A DNA stretch of 64,000 nucleotides from Sphingomonas telluris (lineage in GTDB: Bacteria > Pseudomonadota > Alphaproteobacteria > Sphingomonadales > Sphingomonadaceae): contig NZ_JAKZHW010000002.1 in the NCBI RefSeq assembly GCF_022568775.1, forward strand, positions 757,501-821,500, given 5' to 3'. Below the pieces are notes generated by a model that saw only the letters and a program-made list of their open reading frames with translations, was not told the DNA's origin and made no database searches. Within the stretch, counting starts at the first letter, position 1. Each line of letters begins with the position of its first letter. The position numbers were made by a program, and so were the translations under genes. Shown here one piece after another: positions 17,676 to 27,245 of the stretch.

Positions 17676-19174
17676 GCGGCGAGCACCGGCTTCGCCGTAT
17701 CGTCGTCGCTGGCGGCGGAACCGCCGGCTGGATGGCGGCTGCCGCCATCGCGCGCACCTTGGGGAAGGTTGTCGACCTCACCTTGATTGAGTCCGACGCG
17801 ATCGGGACGATTGGCGTCGGTGAGTCTACCATCCCGCCGCTGGTGACCTACAACCGCCTGCTCGGCATCAACGAAGCCGAATTCATGCGGGCGACCAACG
17901 CTACCTTCAAGCTCGGCATTCTATTCGATCATTGGAAGGACGTCGGCCACCGCTACTTCCATTCGTTCGGCCTGACGGGGAAGGACCATTGGTCCGCCGG
18001 TTTCCAGCACTTCTGGCTCTACGGCCTGGAGAAGGGACATCACGAGTCCTACGACGATTATTGCCTGGAGCTGATCGCGGCGCGGGAGGGCAAGTTCGCG
18101 CACCTTCCCGACGATCGCATGAACTATGCGTATCAGCTCGATTCCACGCTCTATGCGAAATTCCTGCGTGGCATGGCGGAAGGCGACGGCTGCAAGCGCG
18201 TAGAAGGCAAGATCGCCGATGTCGAGCTGGACGGCGAGAAGGGCGACATCGCTGCACTGCTGCTGGAGGACGGCACGCGGATCGAAGGCGATCTCTTCCT
18301 CGACTGCACCGGATTCAGAGCGCTGCTGATCGGTCAGACTTTAGGCGTCGGACATGACGATTGGACCCATTGGCTGCCATGCGATTCCGCCATTGCGGTG
18401 CAGACGGAGAGCGTCGGTCCGGCGGTGCCTTACACCCGCGCGATCGCGCACGACGCTGGCTGGCAGTGGCGCATTCCGCTGCAGCACCGCGTGGGCAACG
18501 GTTACGTCTGGTGCAGCCGCTATCGCGAGCAGGACGCGGCGATGGAGCGCCTCCTCGCCAACGTCGAAGGCGAGGTGCTCACGAAGGCGAACATCCTGCG
18601 CTTCGGTGCCGGCATGCGGCAGAAGCAGTGGCACCGGAACTGCGTCGCGGTCGGTTTGTCGGGCGGCTTCATGGAGCCGCTGGAATCGACCAGCATCCAC
18701 CTGATCCAGCGCGCCGTGCTGCGCATCATCCGCATGCTTCCGCTACGCGAGATCAGCGAGCGCGACGTGAATGAATTCAACGATCAGCAAATCACGGACA
18801 TGGTGCAGATCCGCGACTTCCTGATCCTGCACTATAAAGCGACCGAACGGGACGACAGCGACTTCTGGCGGTACTGCCGCGACATGCCGATTCCGGACAC
18901 GCTCGAGCAGAAGATGGAGCTGTTCCGCGAGACCGGCCTCGTCTTCCGCAAGAATGACGAATTGTTCGTCGAGAACAGTTGGGTGCAGGTGATGATGGGG
19001 CAGGGCATCACGCCACGATCCTATCACCCGATTGCCGAGAAGCTGTCCGACGAAGAGCTGGCGAAGCTCCTCGCGACGATCCGCGAAACCGTCGCGCGCA
19101 CCGTCGCGTCGCTTCCGGACCATGAAGCCTACGTGTCACGCTATTGCGCCACGTCTCGCGCGGCGGCCGCATAG
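17672..19174 (+). CDS. Tryptophan-halogenase-like flavoprotein, paralogue 2
   Basis: A 500-residue flavin-dependent halogenase family protein. It keeps the hallmarks better than paralogue 1: FAD motif A-G-G-G-T-A-G-W (13-20), catalytic-type Lys80 in A-T-F-K-L-G, the canonical W-Q-W-R-I-P motif and G-F-M-E-P-L-E-S-T. It could therefore be a working halogenase on a small aromatic compound; no such pathway is visible nearby. It ends three bases before the LacI gene. The pairing of two divergent paralogues in one operon is typical for this kind of locus. Confidence 0.88.
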   Translation: MSGEHRLRRIVVAGGGTAGWMAAAAIARTLGKVVDLTLIESDAIGTIGVGESTIPPLVTYNRLLGINEAEFMRATNATFKLGILFDHWKDVGHRYFHSFGLTGKDHWSAGFQHFWLYGLEKGHHESYDDYCLELIAAREGKFAHLPDDRMNYAYQLDSTLYAKFLRGMAEGDGCKRVEGKIADVELDGEKGDIAALLLEDGTRIEGDLFLDCTGFRALLIGQTLGVGHDDWTHWLPCDSAIAVQTESVGPAVPYTRAIAHDAGWQWRIPLQHRVGNGYVWCSRYREQDAAMERLLANVEGEVLTKANILRFGAGMRQKQWHRNCVAVGLSGGFMEPLESTSIHLIQRAVLRIIRMLPLREISERDVNEFNDQQITDMVQIRDFLILHYKATERDDSDFWRYCRDMPIPDTLEQKMELFRETGLVFRKNDELFVENSWVQVMMGQGITPRSYHPIAEKLSDEELAKLLATIRETVARTVASLPDHEAYVSRYCATSRAAAA

Positions 19175-19177
19175 CCC

Positions 19178-20278
19178 GTGAACGACGGGGCGACGGCAAA
19201 GGTGTCGGTAGACGAGAAGCGCGGCAAGCGCCCGAAGTCGGCCACGATCAAGGATGTCGCCGCCGAAGCCGGCGTCTCTCTGCAAACCGTTTCCCGCGTG
19301 ATCAACAAGGGACCGAACGTACGACCTGCCATCGTCGAGCGCGTCAACGCAGCGATCGAAAAGCTCGGCTACGTCCCCAGCCTCGCCGCAAGGCGCATGG
19401 CCGGCAAGCGGTCTTACCTATTGCTCGCGCTGAACGACCGCGATCGTACCATCGAAGGCTGGCGGTCCGGCGACGGTACCGACTGGGTCGACCAGATGCT
19501 TCTCGGCGGCATGCTGGAATGCGCGAAGCACGGCTATCGCATGATCTTCGAGCTGGTCGACACGCACAGTTCGAACGTGGAACGCGAGCTGACGTCGGCC
19601 CTGGGGGCCATCCACCCGGACGGTGTGATCCTGACGCCCCCGCACGGCGATAACCCGATCATTCGCCACCTCCTGACCGAAAAGCACATCCCCTTCGCGC
19701 GGATCGGATCGGCTGGACCAGGGCCGGGGTTCGCCATCGCCATGGACGACGCGGCTGCAGCGGCTGCCGCCGTGAACCATCTGGTGGCGCTTGGTCATCG
19801 ACGCATCGCTTACATCACCGGGAGCGATGAGTACGCGCTTAGCGCTGCCCGTCTGAAGGGATATCGTGACGCCATGGCCAAAGCCGGCTTGGGTGCTGAC
19901 GATTCCCTCGTCGCAAGGGGCGACTTCACGTACCAGTCGGGCATCGAATCGGCGCAACGCCTGCTGGCACTGGCGGACCGCCCGACCGCAATAGTCGCCA
20001 GCGGCGATCAAATGTCCTTGGCTGCTCTCGAAGTCGCCAATTCCGAGGGCTTTTCGGTTCCCGACGACCTTTCGATCGTCAGCTTCGACAATACGCCCAT
20101 CGTGAAGTTCAGCGCGCCCTCGTTCACTGCTATTCGCCAGCCGATCTCGGAGATGACGGCGCGTGCGGCGCAGCTCCTGATCAACGGCGGCAAGACCGAC
20201 CGCGAGTCCGGCCCAGACATCCTGCCCTTCGATCTCATCGTGCGCGGCTCGACCGCGCCGCCACCGCAACGTGCTTGA
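19178..20278 (+). CDS. LacI family transcriptional regulator
   Basis: A 366-residue repressor, GTG start. The DNA-binding headpiece spans about residues 22-75: A-T-I-K-D-V-A-A-E-A-G-V-S-L-Q-T-V-S-R-V-I-N and the hinge L-G-Y-V-P-S-L-A-A-R-R-M. A periplasmic-binding-protein-like sensor domain follows (I-A-Y-I-T-G-S, V-A-S-G-D-Q-M-S-L-A, S-I-V-S-F-D-N-T-P). By position it should control the glucuronate genes; candidate operators of the LacI kind lie before manD (21501) and exuT (33382). The effector is probably a uronate pathway compound. It overlaps the MFS gene by eight bases. Confidence 0.92.
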   Translation: MNDGATAKVSVDEKRGKRPKSATIKDVAAEAGVSLQTVSRVINKGPNVRPAIVERVNAAIEKLGYVPSLAARRMAGKRSYLLLALNDRDRTIEGWRSGDGTDWVDQMLLGGMLECAKHGYRMIFELVDTHSSNVERELTSALGAIHPDGVILTPPHGDNPIIRHLLTEKHIPFARIGSAGPGPGFAIAMDDAAAAAAAVNHLVALGHRRIAYITGSDEYALSAARLKGYRDAMAKAGLGADDSLVARGDFTYQSGIESAQRLLALADRPTAIVASGDQMSLAALEVANSEGFSVPDDLSIVSFDNTPIVKFSAPSFTAIRQPISEMTARAAQLLINGGKTDRESGPDILPFDLIVRGSTAPPPQRA

Positions 20279-21467
20279 CCGGCGGCGGACATTCCTCATC
20301 CTGTTCGCGCTGGCGAACGCTGGAGGCGTGGTCGCTTATGCGCCGCTGCTGACGTTGATCTTCCCTGCGCGGATCTGGGCCATCGCCGGCGATTCCGCCA
20401 TTCAATGGCTGAGCGCCGCAACCTTCGCGGGCGCGATCGCTGCGAGTATCGGCAACGTCGCCTTCGGCTGGGCAAGCGACCTGGTGGGCACTCGCCGAAT
20501 CTGGGCAGCCGCGGGCCTCTGCCTCACGATCGTCAGCTATGTCCTAATGTATTTCGCATCGTCGCTTTTCGAAATCGTGAGCGCGATCGTCTTCTACCAA
20601 TTGGCGCTCAACATGCTGCTGTCGCCGCTGACTGCCTGGGCGGCGGACGTCGTGCCTGACGAGGAGAAGGGCTTCCTCGGCGGCTGGCTTGCGGCCGGAC
20701 CTCCGATCGGCGCCATTGCCGGCGTGCTGGCGACGCAATTCGCCGGGGAGCGCGTGCAGTTCAGCATTCTCTGCCTGCTGATCGTCTCCCTGACGATGCC
20801 GCTACTTCTTCTGCGGCGCGTACCGGCGGTAGAGCCGTCCGCGCCGGTTCGACAGGACCGGGCAAGGCAGCTGAAGGTCGATTTCGCACTGCTTTGGATC
20901 GCGCGACTTATCGTCCAGGTCGCAGGGGCGGTGCTGTTCGCTTTCCTGCTGTTCTTTTTCAGGAGCCTGCCCAGTCCGATCGCGCAATCGGATGTCGCGG
21001 TCCTGTCGGCGACGACGCTCAGCATCGCCTTTCCTTTGACCATCGGGCTCGGAAGGCTTTCGGACCGGATTGGGCCGCGCAAGCCTTTCCTCGTAGCAAC
21101 CGTGCTCTTGGCTGCCGCAGGTCTCATGATCATGGCGATGCAGACCGAGACGCGCACGGCCATGCTGGGCTACGCGATCTTCGAGTGCAGCGTCGGCATT
21201 TTCCTCGCGTTGCACAACGCCTACGCCATGCAGGTGCTGCCTTCGCCGGTCCGACGCGGCCGGGACATGGGCATCCTCAACCTGACGAATACATTCCCCG
21301 CGCTCATCGCGCCCGTGCTGACGATCCTAGTCATTCCCGGCCACGGCTTCGGAATGCTGTTCGTCGTCCTCGCCGTGCTCATGGCGCTTGCTGCCTTGTG
21401 CCTGCTGATGGTGCGCGGCGATGCTAGGTTCGACATGCGGTCCGGGCAGCCGATCACCGCCGCATGA
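20271..21467 (+). CDS. MFS transporter, sugar-type
   Basis: A 398-residue inner membrane carrier with about twelve hydrophobic segments. The loop G-W-A-S-D-L-V-G-T-R-R after helix 2 and the repeat in the second half, G-R-L-S-D-R-I-G-P-R-K, are the major facilitator signature. GTG start, overlapping lacI. Its place between the regulator and manD suggests uptake of a uronate or a neutral sugar released in the periplasm. It is not close to ExuT, which is also present at 32061. A 61-base gap follows before manD. Confidence 0.87.
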   Translation: MLDRRRTFLILFALANAGGVVAYAPLLTLIFPARIWAIAGDSAIQWLSAATFAGAIAASIGNVAFGWASDLVGTRRIWAAAGLCLTIVSYVLMYFASSLFEIVSAIVFYQLALNMLLSPLTAWAADVVPDEEKGFLGGWLAAGPPIGAIAGVLATQFAGERVQFSILCLLIVSLTMPLLLLRRVPAVEPSAPVRQDRARQLKVDFALLWIARLIVQVAGAVLFAFLLFFFRSLPSPIAQSDVAVLSATTLSIAFPLTIGLGRLSDRIGPRKPFLVATVLLAAAGLMIMAMQTETRTAMLGYAIFECSVGIFLALHNAYAMQVLPSPVRRGRDMGILNLTNTFPALIAPVLTILVIPGHGFGMLFVVLAVLMALAALCLLMVRGDARFDMRSGQPITAA

Positions 21468-21500
21468 TGTTCACCAACAGTGTCGATCCGCCTTGGCAGA

Positions 21501-21514
21501 TGTTAGCGCTCACA
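21501..21514. promoter_or_regulatory. Candidate LacI-type operator in front of manD
   Basis: TGTTAGCGCTCACA is a 14-base palindrome with one mismatch (arms TGTTAGC and GCTCACA), 14 bases before the manD ATG. It closely resembles the 14-bp XylR box TGGTAGCGCTAACA known from xylan loci of Xanthomonas. It is likely bound by the LacI protein encoded 1.2 kb upstream. Confidence 0.6.
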
Positions 21515-21528
21515 TTAGGGATTGAGGT

Positions 21529-22740
21529 ATGAGTACGATCGAGCGAGCGCGGGTTGTCATTACGTGCCCCGGCCGCAACTTCGTTACGCTCATCATCGAA
21601 ACCAGCGACGGCGTTCGCGGCGTCGGCGACGCGACGCTGAACGGCCGCGAACTGGCCGTGGCATCCTATCTACAGGACCATGTCATCCCATGCCTGATCG
21701 GCCGCGATCCGCATCGCATCGAGGACATCTGGCAGTTCCTCTATCGCGGCGCGTACTGGCGACGCGGACCGGTCACCATGTCCGCCATCGCCGCGGTCGA
21801 CATGGCTCTATGGGACATCAAGGGGAAGGTCGCCGGGCTGCCGCTTTATCAGCTGCTCGGTGGGGCCTCACGGCAGGGCGTGATGGTCTACGGCCATGCG
21901 AACGGAAGCACGGTTGCTGAAACCGTCGAAGCGGCGCTCGAATATAAGACGCAAGGCTACAAGGCGATCCGATTGCAGAGCGGCGTGCCGGGACTCGCCT
22001 CGACCTACGGGGTTTCGAAGGATCGCTACTTCTATGAGCCAGCGGATGCCGATCTTCCGACCGAGAATGTTTGGTCGACCGAGAAGTATCTCCGCTCGGT
22101 GCCGGACCTGTTCGCCGCTGCCCGCGACGCGCTCAGCTGGGACGTGCATCTGCTGCACGACGTGCATCACCGCCTGACGCCGATCGAAGCTGCCCGGCTC
22201 GGCAAGGACCTCGAGCCGTATCGCCCATTCTGGATGGAAGACGCGGTCGTTGCCGACAATCAGGAGAGTTTCCGGCTCGTCAGGCAGCACACGACGACAC
22301 CGCTCGCGGTCGGAGAGATCTTCAACAGCATCTGGGACGCGAAGCTGCTGATCCAGGAGCAGCTGATCGACTACATCCGCGCGACGGCGGTGCACGCCGG
22401 CGGGATCACGCACCTTCGCCGGATCGCAGCCTTCGCAGACATGTTCAACGTCCGCACCGGCTGCCACGGCGCCACCGACCTGTCGCCCATCTCGATGGCC
22501 GCCGCGCTGCACTTCGACCTGTCGGTCCCGAACTTCGGCATCCAGGAATATATGCGGCACACGGAAGAGACGGACGCAGTCTTTCCGCACGCCTACACGT
22601 TCGCGAATGGCGCCATGCATCCGGGCGAGGCACTAGGTCTTGGCGTGGACGTGAACGAAGAACTCGCCGCTCGCTACGAATACAAGCGCGCCTACCTTCC
22701 AGTGAATCGGCTGGAAGACGGGACGATGTACAATTGGTGA
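21529..22740 (+). CDS. manD: D-mannonate dehydratase, enolase superfamily (ManD)
   Basis: A 403-residue protein that converts D-mannonate to 2-keto-3-deoxy-D-gluconate. It belongs to the ManD group of the enolase superfamily, whose reference member comes from Novosphingobium. Mg ligands are seen in order as D in L-L-H-D-V-H-H, E in W-M-E-D-A and E in V-G-E-I-F; the D-V-H motif also gives the catalytic His of this group. The N-terminal capping domain (1-115) and the C-terminal L-E-D-G-T-M-Y-N-W are typical. It begins the uronate sub-operon; the stop overlaps the GTG of uxaC. Confidence 0.94.
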   Translation: MSTIERARVVITCPGRNFVTLIIETSDGVRGVGDATLNGRELAVASYLQDHVIPCLIGRDPHRIEDIWQFLYRGAYWRRGPVTMSAIAAVDMALWDIKGKVAGLPLYQLLGGASRQGVMVYGHANGSTVAETVEAALEYKTQGYKAIRLQSGVPGLASTYGVSKDRYFYEPADADLPTENVWSTEKYLRSVPDLFAAARDALSWDVHLLHDVHHRLTPIEAARLGKDLEPYRPFWMEDAVVADNQESFRLVRQHTTTPLAVGEIFNSIWDAKLLIQEQLIDYIRATAVHAGGITHLRRIAAFADMFNVRTGCHGATDLSPISMAAALHFDLSVPNFGIQEYMRHTEETDAVFPHAYTFANGAMHPGEALGLGVDVNEELAARYEYKRAYLPVNRLEDGTMYNW

Positions 22741-24137
22741 GCCGGAAGCTCACTCTTCATCCGGACCGGCTGTTCCCGGCCGAGGAGCGCACGCGGTCAA
22801 TTGCGCGGGGCCTCTACCAAAGCGTTCGAGATATCCCGATCGTCAGTCCGCACGGGCACACGGATCCGGCGTGGTTCGCAACGAACGAACCATTCGCGAA
22901 CCCGGCCGAGCTGCTGATCATTCCCGACCATTATTTGCTGCGGATGCTCTACAGCCAAGGCGTTCCGCTCGAGCACCTCGGCGTTCCACCCGCGCAGCCC
23001 GATCGGCGAGAAGCCTGGCGCTGCTTCGCCGAGAACTACCAGCTCTTTCGGGGCACTCCGTCGCGCATGTGGCTCGACTGGGTCTTCGCTGAGATCTTCG
23101 GCCTCGACGTACGTTTGTCGGCAGAGACCGCCGATCTTTATTACGACACGATCGACGCAGCGCTGCGTACGGCGGAGTTCCGGCCGCGCGCCCTGTTCGA
23201 CCGCTTCAAGATCGAGGTGCTGGCGACCACCGAGAGTCCGCTGGATACCCTCGAACAGCACCGCGCCATTCGCGAGTCAGGGTGGAAGGGCCGGGTGATC
23301 ACGGCCTATCGCCCGGACCCGGTGATAGATCCGGAATATCCGGGCTTTGCAGATAATCTCAGAGAATTCGGTGAACTCACCGGCGAGGACGTCTCCACCC
23401 ACGCCGGCTACCTTCGCGCTCACGAGGGCCGCCGCGCTTTCTTCCGAGAGGCGGGCGCGACTTCCACGGATCACGGTCATCCAACGCCTTTTACGGCGGA
23501 CTTGCCGCGCGAGCAGGCCGAGGCGCTCTACGCGAAGATATTCGGCGGCGGTTTTGCGGCCGCCGATGCCGAGCTCTTCCGCGGACAAATGCTGACCGAG
23601 ATGGCGCGGATGAGCGTGGAGGATGGCATGGTCATGCAGATCCATCCGGGCGTGTATCGCAGCCACAATCCGCAGCTGCTCGACCGCTTCGGACGCGACA
23701 AGGGCGCGGACATTCCAGTCGCAACCGAATATGTGCGCAACCTCAAGCCGTTGCTCGACCGCTTCGGGAATGACGCGCGGCTCACGGTCATTCTGTTTAC
23801 GCCCGACGAAACGACCTACTCGCGCGAACTTGCGCCGCTGGCGGGTCACTACCCGGCGCTTCGGCTGGGTCCCCCCTGGTGGTTCCACGACAGTCCCGAA
23901 GGGATGCGCCGTTTTCGCGAACAGGCGACCGAAACCGCGGGTTTCTACAATACGGTCGGCTTCATCGATGACACGCGCGCGTTCCTGTCCATCCCGGCGC
24001 GCCACGACATGGCTCGGCGGATGGACTGCGGTTTCTTGGCGCGCATGGTGGCCGAACATCGTCTGGATGAAGACGAAGCGTATGAAGTCGCACACCAACT
24101 GGCGTACGATCTCGTGAAGGCGGCATTCAAGCTATGA
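22737..24137 (+). CDS. uxaC: Glucuronate/uronate isomerase
   Basis: A 466-residue uronate isomerase. The GTG at 22737 gives the family N-terminus ([10 protein letters not shown], then S-P-H-G-H-T-D-P with the metal-binding H-x-H) and overlaps the manD stop by four bases; the frame is open far upstream but only as a shadow of manD. It isomerises D-glucuronate to D-fructuronate (and can act on D-galacturonate). The later blocks [21 protein letters not shown] and [17 protein letters not shown] are those of UxaC. No tagaturonate genes are present, so glucuronate is the likely substrate. Confidence 0.94.
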   Translation: MSRKLTLHPDRLFPAEERTRSIARGLYQSVRDIPIVSPHGHTDPAWFATNEPFANPAELLIIPDHYLLRMLYSQGVPLEHLGVPPAQPDRREAWRCFAENYQLFRGTPSRMWLDWVFAEIFGLDVRLSAETADLYYDTIDAALRTAEFRPRALFDRFKIEVLATTESPLDTLEQHRAIRESGWKGRVITAYRPDPVIDPEYPGFADNLREFGELTGEDVSTHAGYLRAHEGRRAFFREAGATSTDHGHPTPFTADLPREQAEALYAKIFGGGFAAADAELFRGQMLTEMARMSVEDGMVMQIHPGVYRSHNPQLLDRFGRDKGADIPVATEYVRNLKPLLDRFGNDARLTVILFTPDETTYSRELAPLAGHYPALRLGPPWWFHDSPEGMRRFREQATETAGFYNTVGFIDDTRAFLSIPARHDMARRMDCGFLARMVAEHRLDEDEAYEVAHQLAYDLVKAAFKL

Positions 24138-25612
24138 GGCCGCGGCTTTCAAACGCGACGCTGGCCGACCTCCCGACGAACGTGCGGAGGCCGCAATACG
24201 ACCGTAGCGCGCTCAAGACCGGCGTATTTCATATCGGGCTCGGCGCCTTTCATCGCGCGCATCAGGCGCCCTTGTTCCAGGCGCTGGCGGAACAGGGCGA
24301 TCTCCGGTGGGGCGTCATCGGCGCATCCCTCCAATCGCCTTCAGTGAGAGACATTCTTGCGCCGCAGAACTTCCTGTACACGCTGGCAATCGATGACGGC
24401 GATGTTCGCGACATCAGCGTCATCGATGTGATGCGCGGCGCCTTGGTAGCGCCGGAAGACCCTTCGCGTCTCGTCCCCGGCATCGCTTCTTCTGTAGTGA
24501 AGATCGTGACGGTGACAGTCACGGAAAAAGGCTACAAGCTCGACGCCTCCGGAGCGCTTGCCGTGAACGACAATGCAGTCGCTTCGGACATGGCAAGCCT
24601 CGATGCACCGACGACCATGCCGGGCATTCTCGCTGCAGGCTTGCTGGAGCGCCGCCGCCGGGGACTTCCGCCTCTTACGATCATCTCGTGCGACAATATC
24701 GCGGCTAACGGTCCCAAGCTTCGGTCGAGTGTGACGCAGATTGCTGGTGCGCACGACCGGTCAGGTGCTGACTGGATCAGGCAAAATTGCGCCTTCCCCG
24801 CAACCATGGTCGATCGGATCGTTCCCGCGACGCACGAGGCGGACATCGAGGCCATCTCCGCGCATATCGGCGCGACCGATTGCGCGACGGTGCGTACGGA
24901 GCCCTTCTCTCAATGGGTGATAGAGAACCGCTTCGCGGGCGAGCGGCCGGATTTTGAAGCAGCCGGCGCGCAGATCGCCAACGATATCGCGCCCTGGGAA
25001 CAGGCCAAGCTTCGACTGCTGAACGGCGCGCACTCGACCATGGCTTACGTTGGTGTTCTCGCCAGCATCACGACGGTGGATCGCTTCGTCGCGCAGCCGT
25101 GGGGAAGGGGGCTTGTAGAACGGCTTTGGGATGAAGTCAGTCCCACGCTGAGCACGTCTCCTGGCCTGGATATCGGTCAGTACCGACGAACACTCATGAA
25201 GCGGTTCGGGAACTCGGCGCTCGGCCATCGGCTGCAGCAGATCGCCATGGACGGTTCGCAGAAGCTTCCGCAGCGCCTGGTCGGTCCGGCGCTCGAGCTC
25301 ATTGATCGTGGCCGCCCTTACGCGACCGTCGCGTTTGCGATCGCTGCCTGGATCCGGTGCCAATCTGGGCGAAGCGACTGCGGAGGACACTTCAGGGTCG
25401 AGGATCCCTTGGCGTCCACAACGGCTCGGCTCTCCGTCTCTATAACCGATCCTAAGGAACTTGCCGCAGCAATGCTCGGACTGGAGGCCATCTTCCCTCC
25501 GCGGTTGGCACGTGACGATGCCTTCGTCTCGCAGGTCGCAAGCCATCTCGACGCCTTCCAGCGGCTGGGCGCGAAGGCGGCAACCGAACGCTTCCTAGGG
25601 GCTGGTCGATGA
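24134..25612 (+). CDS. uxuB: Fructuronate reductase (D-mannonate oxidoreductase)
   Basis: A 492-residue polyol-dehydrogenase-type protein. The N-terminal G-V-F-H-I-G-L-G-A-F-H-R-A-H-Q-A is the nucleotide-binding signature of the mannitol dehydrogenase family, T-V-T-E-K-G-Y and I-I-S-C-D-N-I-A-A-N-G are the other blocks, and a K-L-R-L-L-N-G-A-H-S motif carries the catalytic Lys. In this operon it reduces D-fructuronate from UxaC to D-mannonate, the substrate of ManD. It overlaps uxaC and kdgK by four bases on either side. Confidence 0.93.
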   Translation: MRPRLSNATLADLPTNVRRPQYDRSALKTGVFHIGLGAFHRAHQAPLFQALAEQGDLRWGVIGASLQSPSVRDILAPQNFLYTLAIDDGDVRDISVIDVMRGALVAPEDPSRLVPGIASSVVKIVTVTVTEKGYKLDASGALAVNDNAVASDMASLDAPTTMPGILAAGLLERRRRGLPPLTIISCDNIAANGPKLRSSVTQIAGAHDRSGADWIRQNCAFPATMVDRIVPATHEADIEAISAHIGATDCATVRTEPFSQWVIENRFAGERPDFEAAGAQIANDIAPWEQAKLRLLNGAHSTMAYVGVLASITTVDRFVAQPWGRGLVERLWDEVSPTLSTSPGLDIGQYRRTLMKRFGNSALGHRLQQIAMDGSQKLPQRLVGPALELIDRGRPYATVAFAIAAWIRCQSGRSDCGGHFRVEDPLASTTARLSVSITDPKELAAAMLGLEAIFPPRLARDDAFVSQVASHLDAFQRLGAKAATERFLGAGR

Positions 25613-26592
25613 GTGTGGACCAGCCTGGCTCGATCCTTTGCTTCGGAGAGGTTCTCCTCCGCCTGAGCGCAGAACGCGGTACAAAGCTTGTCAACGCACA
25701 AAGGTTTGATGCCCACATTGGCGGGTCTGAGGCGAATGTCGGTGCTCTGCTTGCCCAACTCGGTCACTCGGTGCAGATGGTCACGGTTTTGGCCCGCTCG
25801 TCGCTCGGCCATCAGTGCGAAGCCGAGCTTCGCCGCGTCGGTATTGGTACCTCGCATTCCGTTCGCGCCGAAGGGCGTCAGGGGCTTTACTTCCTCGAAG
25901 GTGGAGGCGCTGCGGGGCGGATCATCTACGACCGCGGGGGGTCTGCCTTCGCGCAGAATGCCAATCTCCTCGACTGGTCGGCGCTGGTCGGACACGCGAG
26001 CTGGTTTCATCTGTCAGGCATCGATCTGGCACTCGGCGACATTGCAGCGGAGGCCGCGCTAGATGCCGTCAAGACCATGGCAAGTGCGGGCGTCGCCATA
26101 TCGTTCGACGTCAATCACCGCGCCTCGCTTTGGGAGGGCCGTTCCAAATCCGAACTCGCTCGGGTCCGGGACGTCATGGCTCTGACGGACTATTTGTTCG
26201 CAAGCCCGCGCGACCTGGCGCGCACGCTCGGCTGCGAGATCGCTCAAGCGACCCAATCGGCGTTCGGCACGTTCGACCGGCTCACGCTGATCGCCTCGAC
26301 CCAGCGCCTCTTGCAGCAGCAGCGCCTGTCGGTGCGGATCGCGACGCGTGAGCAGGCGCACGAGACGAACGGCGCATCCCTCGGTTGTGTCGTCGATCGC
26401 ATCGGGTCCGGCGACGCGTTCGCGGGGGCAGTCATTGATGGAATCCTGCGAGGCGCTTCGCTCGAGGAATGCGCCAACTTCGGGCTGGCCGCAGCCATAT
26501 CGAAGCACGGGATCGCTGGCGACCGCTGGATCGGCACGCGGGAAGAGCTGGAATCCTTCAATCCCTTCTCGCCGGGCGACGTTCGGCGATGA
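25609..26592 (+). CDS. kdgK: 2-keto-3-deoxygluconate kinase (PfkB family)
   Basis: A 327-residue ribokinase-type sugar kinase. The first signature lies in H-I-G-G-S-E-A-N-V-G-A-L-L-A-Q-L-G (about 35-51), and the second in D-R-I-G-S-G-D-A-F-A-G-A, with D269 as the catalytic base and the G-S-G-D anion hole. It phosphorylates 2-keto-3-deoxygluconate to KDPG. The product runs straight into the aldolase encoded next, which overlaps by four bases. The identity as KDG kinase rather than another PfkB kinase rests mainly on the operon. Confidence 0.92.
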   Translation: MSVDQPGSILCFGEVLLRLSAERGTKLVNAQRFDAHIGGSEANVGALLAQLGHSVQMVTVLARSSLGHQCEAELRRVGIGTSHSVRAEGRQGLYFLEGGGAAGRIIYDRGGSAFAQNANLLDWSALVGHASWFHLSGIDLALGDIAAEAALDAVKTMASAGVAISFDVNHRASLWEGRSKSELARVRDVMALTDYLFASPRDLARTLGCEIAQATQSAFGTFDRLTLIASTQRLLQQQRLSVRIATREQAHETNGASLGCVVDRIGSGDAFAGAVIDGILRGASLEECANFGLAAAISKHGIAGDRWIGTREELESFNPFSPGDVRR

Positions 26593-27245
26593 AGGGGGTT
26601 CGCGCGAGTTCCGCTGCCTCGATCGGCGAGATCATGCGGGTTTCGCCCGTCATTCCGGTCCTGACGTTGCATGATCCGAGTGGAGCACGCGGGATCGCGG
26701 AGGCCCTGGTTGCAGGCGGACTGCGCGTTCTGGAAGTCACACTGCGCACGCCCGCGGCGCTCAAGATCATTGAGGGTCTGCGCGGCGTCGACGGCGCGAT
26801 CGTCGGTGCCGGCACGGTGCTGAACGCGAGCCAGCTCGATGACGCGATTTCGGCAGGTGCCGAATTCGCGGTCTCTCCCGGACTGACAGAGCCGCTTACT
26901 TTAAGAGCCGTGGCTCGACGCATCCCGTTCCTGCCCGGCGTCGCCACGGCCGGTGACATCATGCGCGGGCTCGACCTGGGGCTCAGCCATTTCAAATTCT
27001 TCCCTGCGGAGACTTCGGGTGGCATCCCCACGCTGAAGGCGCTGTCGGCGCCTTTCGCCAACGTCCGCTTCTGTCCAACCGGCGGGGTCAGCGAGGCGAC
27101 CGGACCTTCATGGCTCGCGCTTCCTCAGGTGCTTTGCGTCGGCGGCAGCTGGCTCGTTCCAAGCGGCCCGCCGGATCTCAATTCCATCGAGGCAGCGGCA
27201 CGGCGCGCTGCGTCATTCAAACCAAATTCGGGAGGGGCAGCATGA
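26589..27245 (+). CDS. eda: KDPG aldolase
   Basis: A 218-residue class I aldolase. The ATG at 26589 gives the family N-terminus and an ATGA overlap with kdgK. Marks are P-V-I-P-V-L-T, L-E-V-T-L-R-T-P with the catalytic Glu, G-A-G-T-V-L, F-A-V-S-P-G, and the Schiff-base Lys136 in H-F-K-F-F-P-A-E. It splits KDPG into pyruvate and glyceraldehyde 3-phosphate, ending the glucuronate route. It overlaps the secreted lactonase gene by four bases. Confidence 0.94.
   Translation: MKGVRASSAASIGEIMRVSPVIPVLTLHDPSGARGIAEALVAGGLRVLEVTLRTPAALKIIEGLRGVDGAIVGAGTVLNASQLDDAISAGAEFAVSPGLTEPLTLRAVARRIPFLPGVATAGDIMRGLDLGLSHFKFFPAETSGGIPTLKALSAPFANVRFCPTGGVSEATGPSWLALPQVLCVGGSWLVPSGPPDLNSIEAAARRAASFKPNSGGAA

Noticed and set aside
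22071..22736. In-frame extension of the uronate isomerase over the manD gene
   Set aside because: The extension is Arg-rich and is only the out-of-frame reading of manD; the GTG at 22737 matches the family start and overlaps the manD stop.
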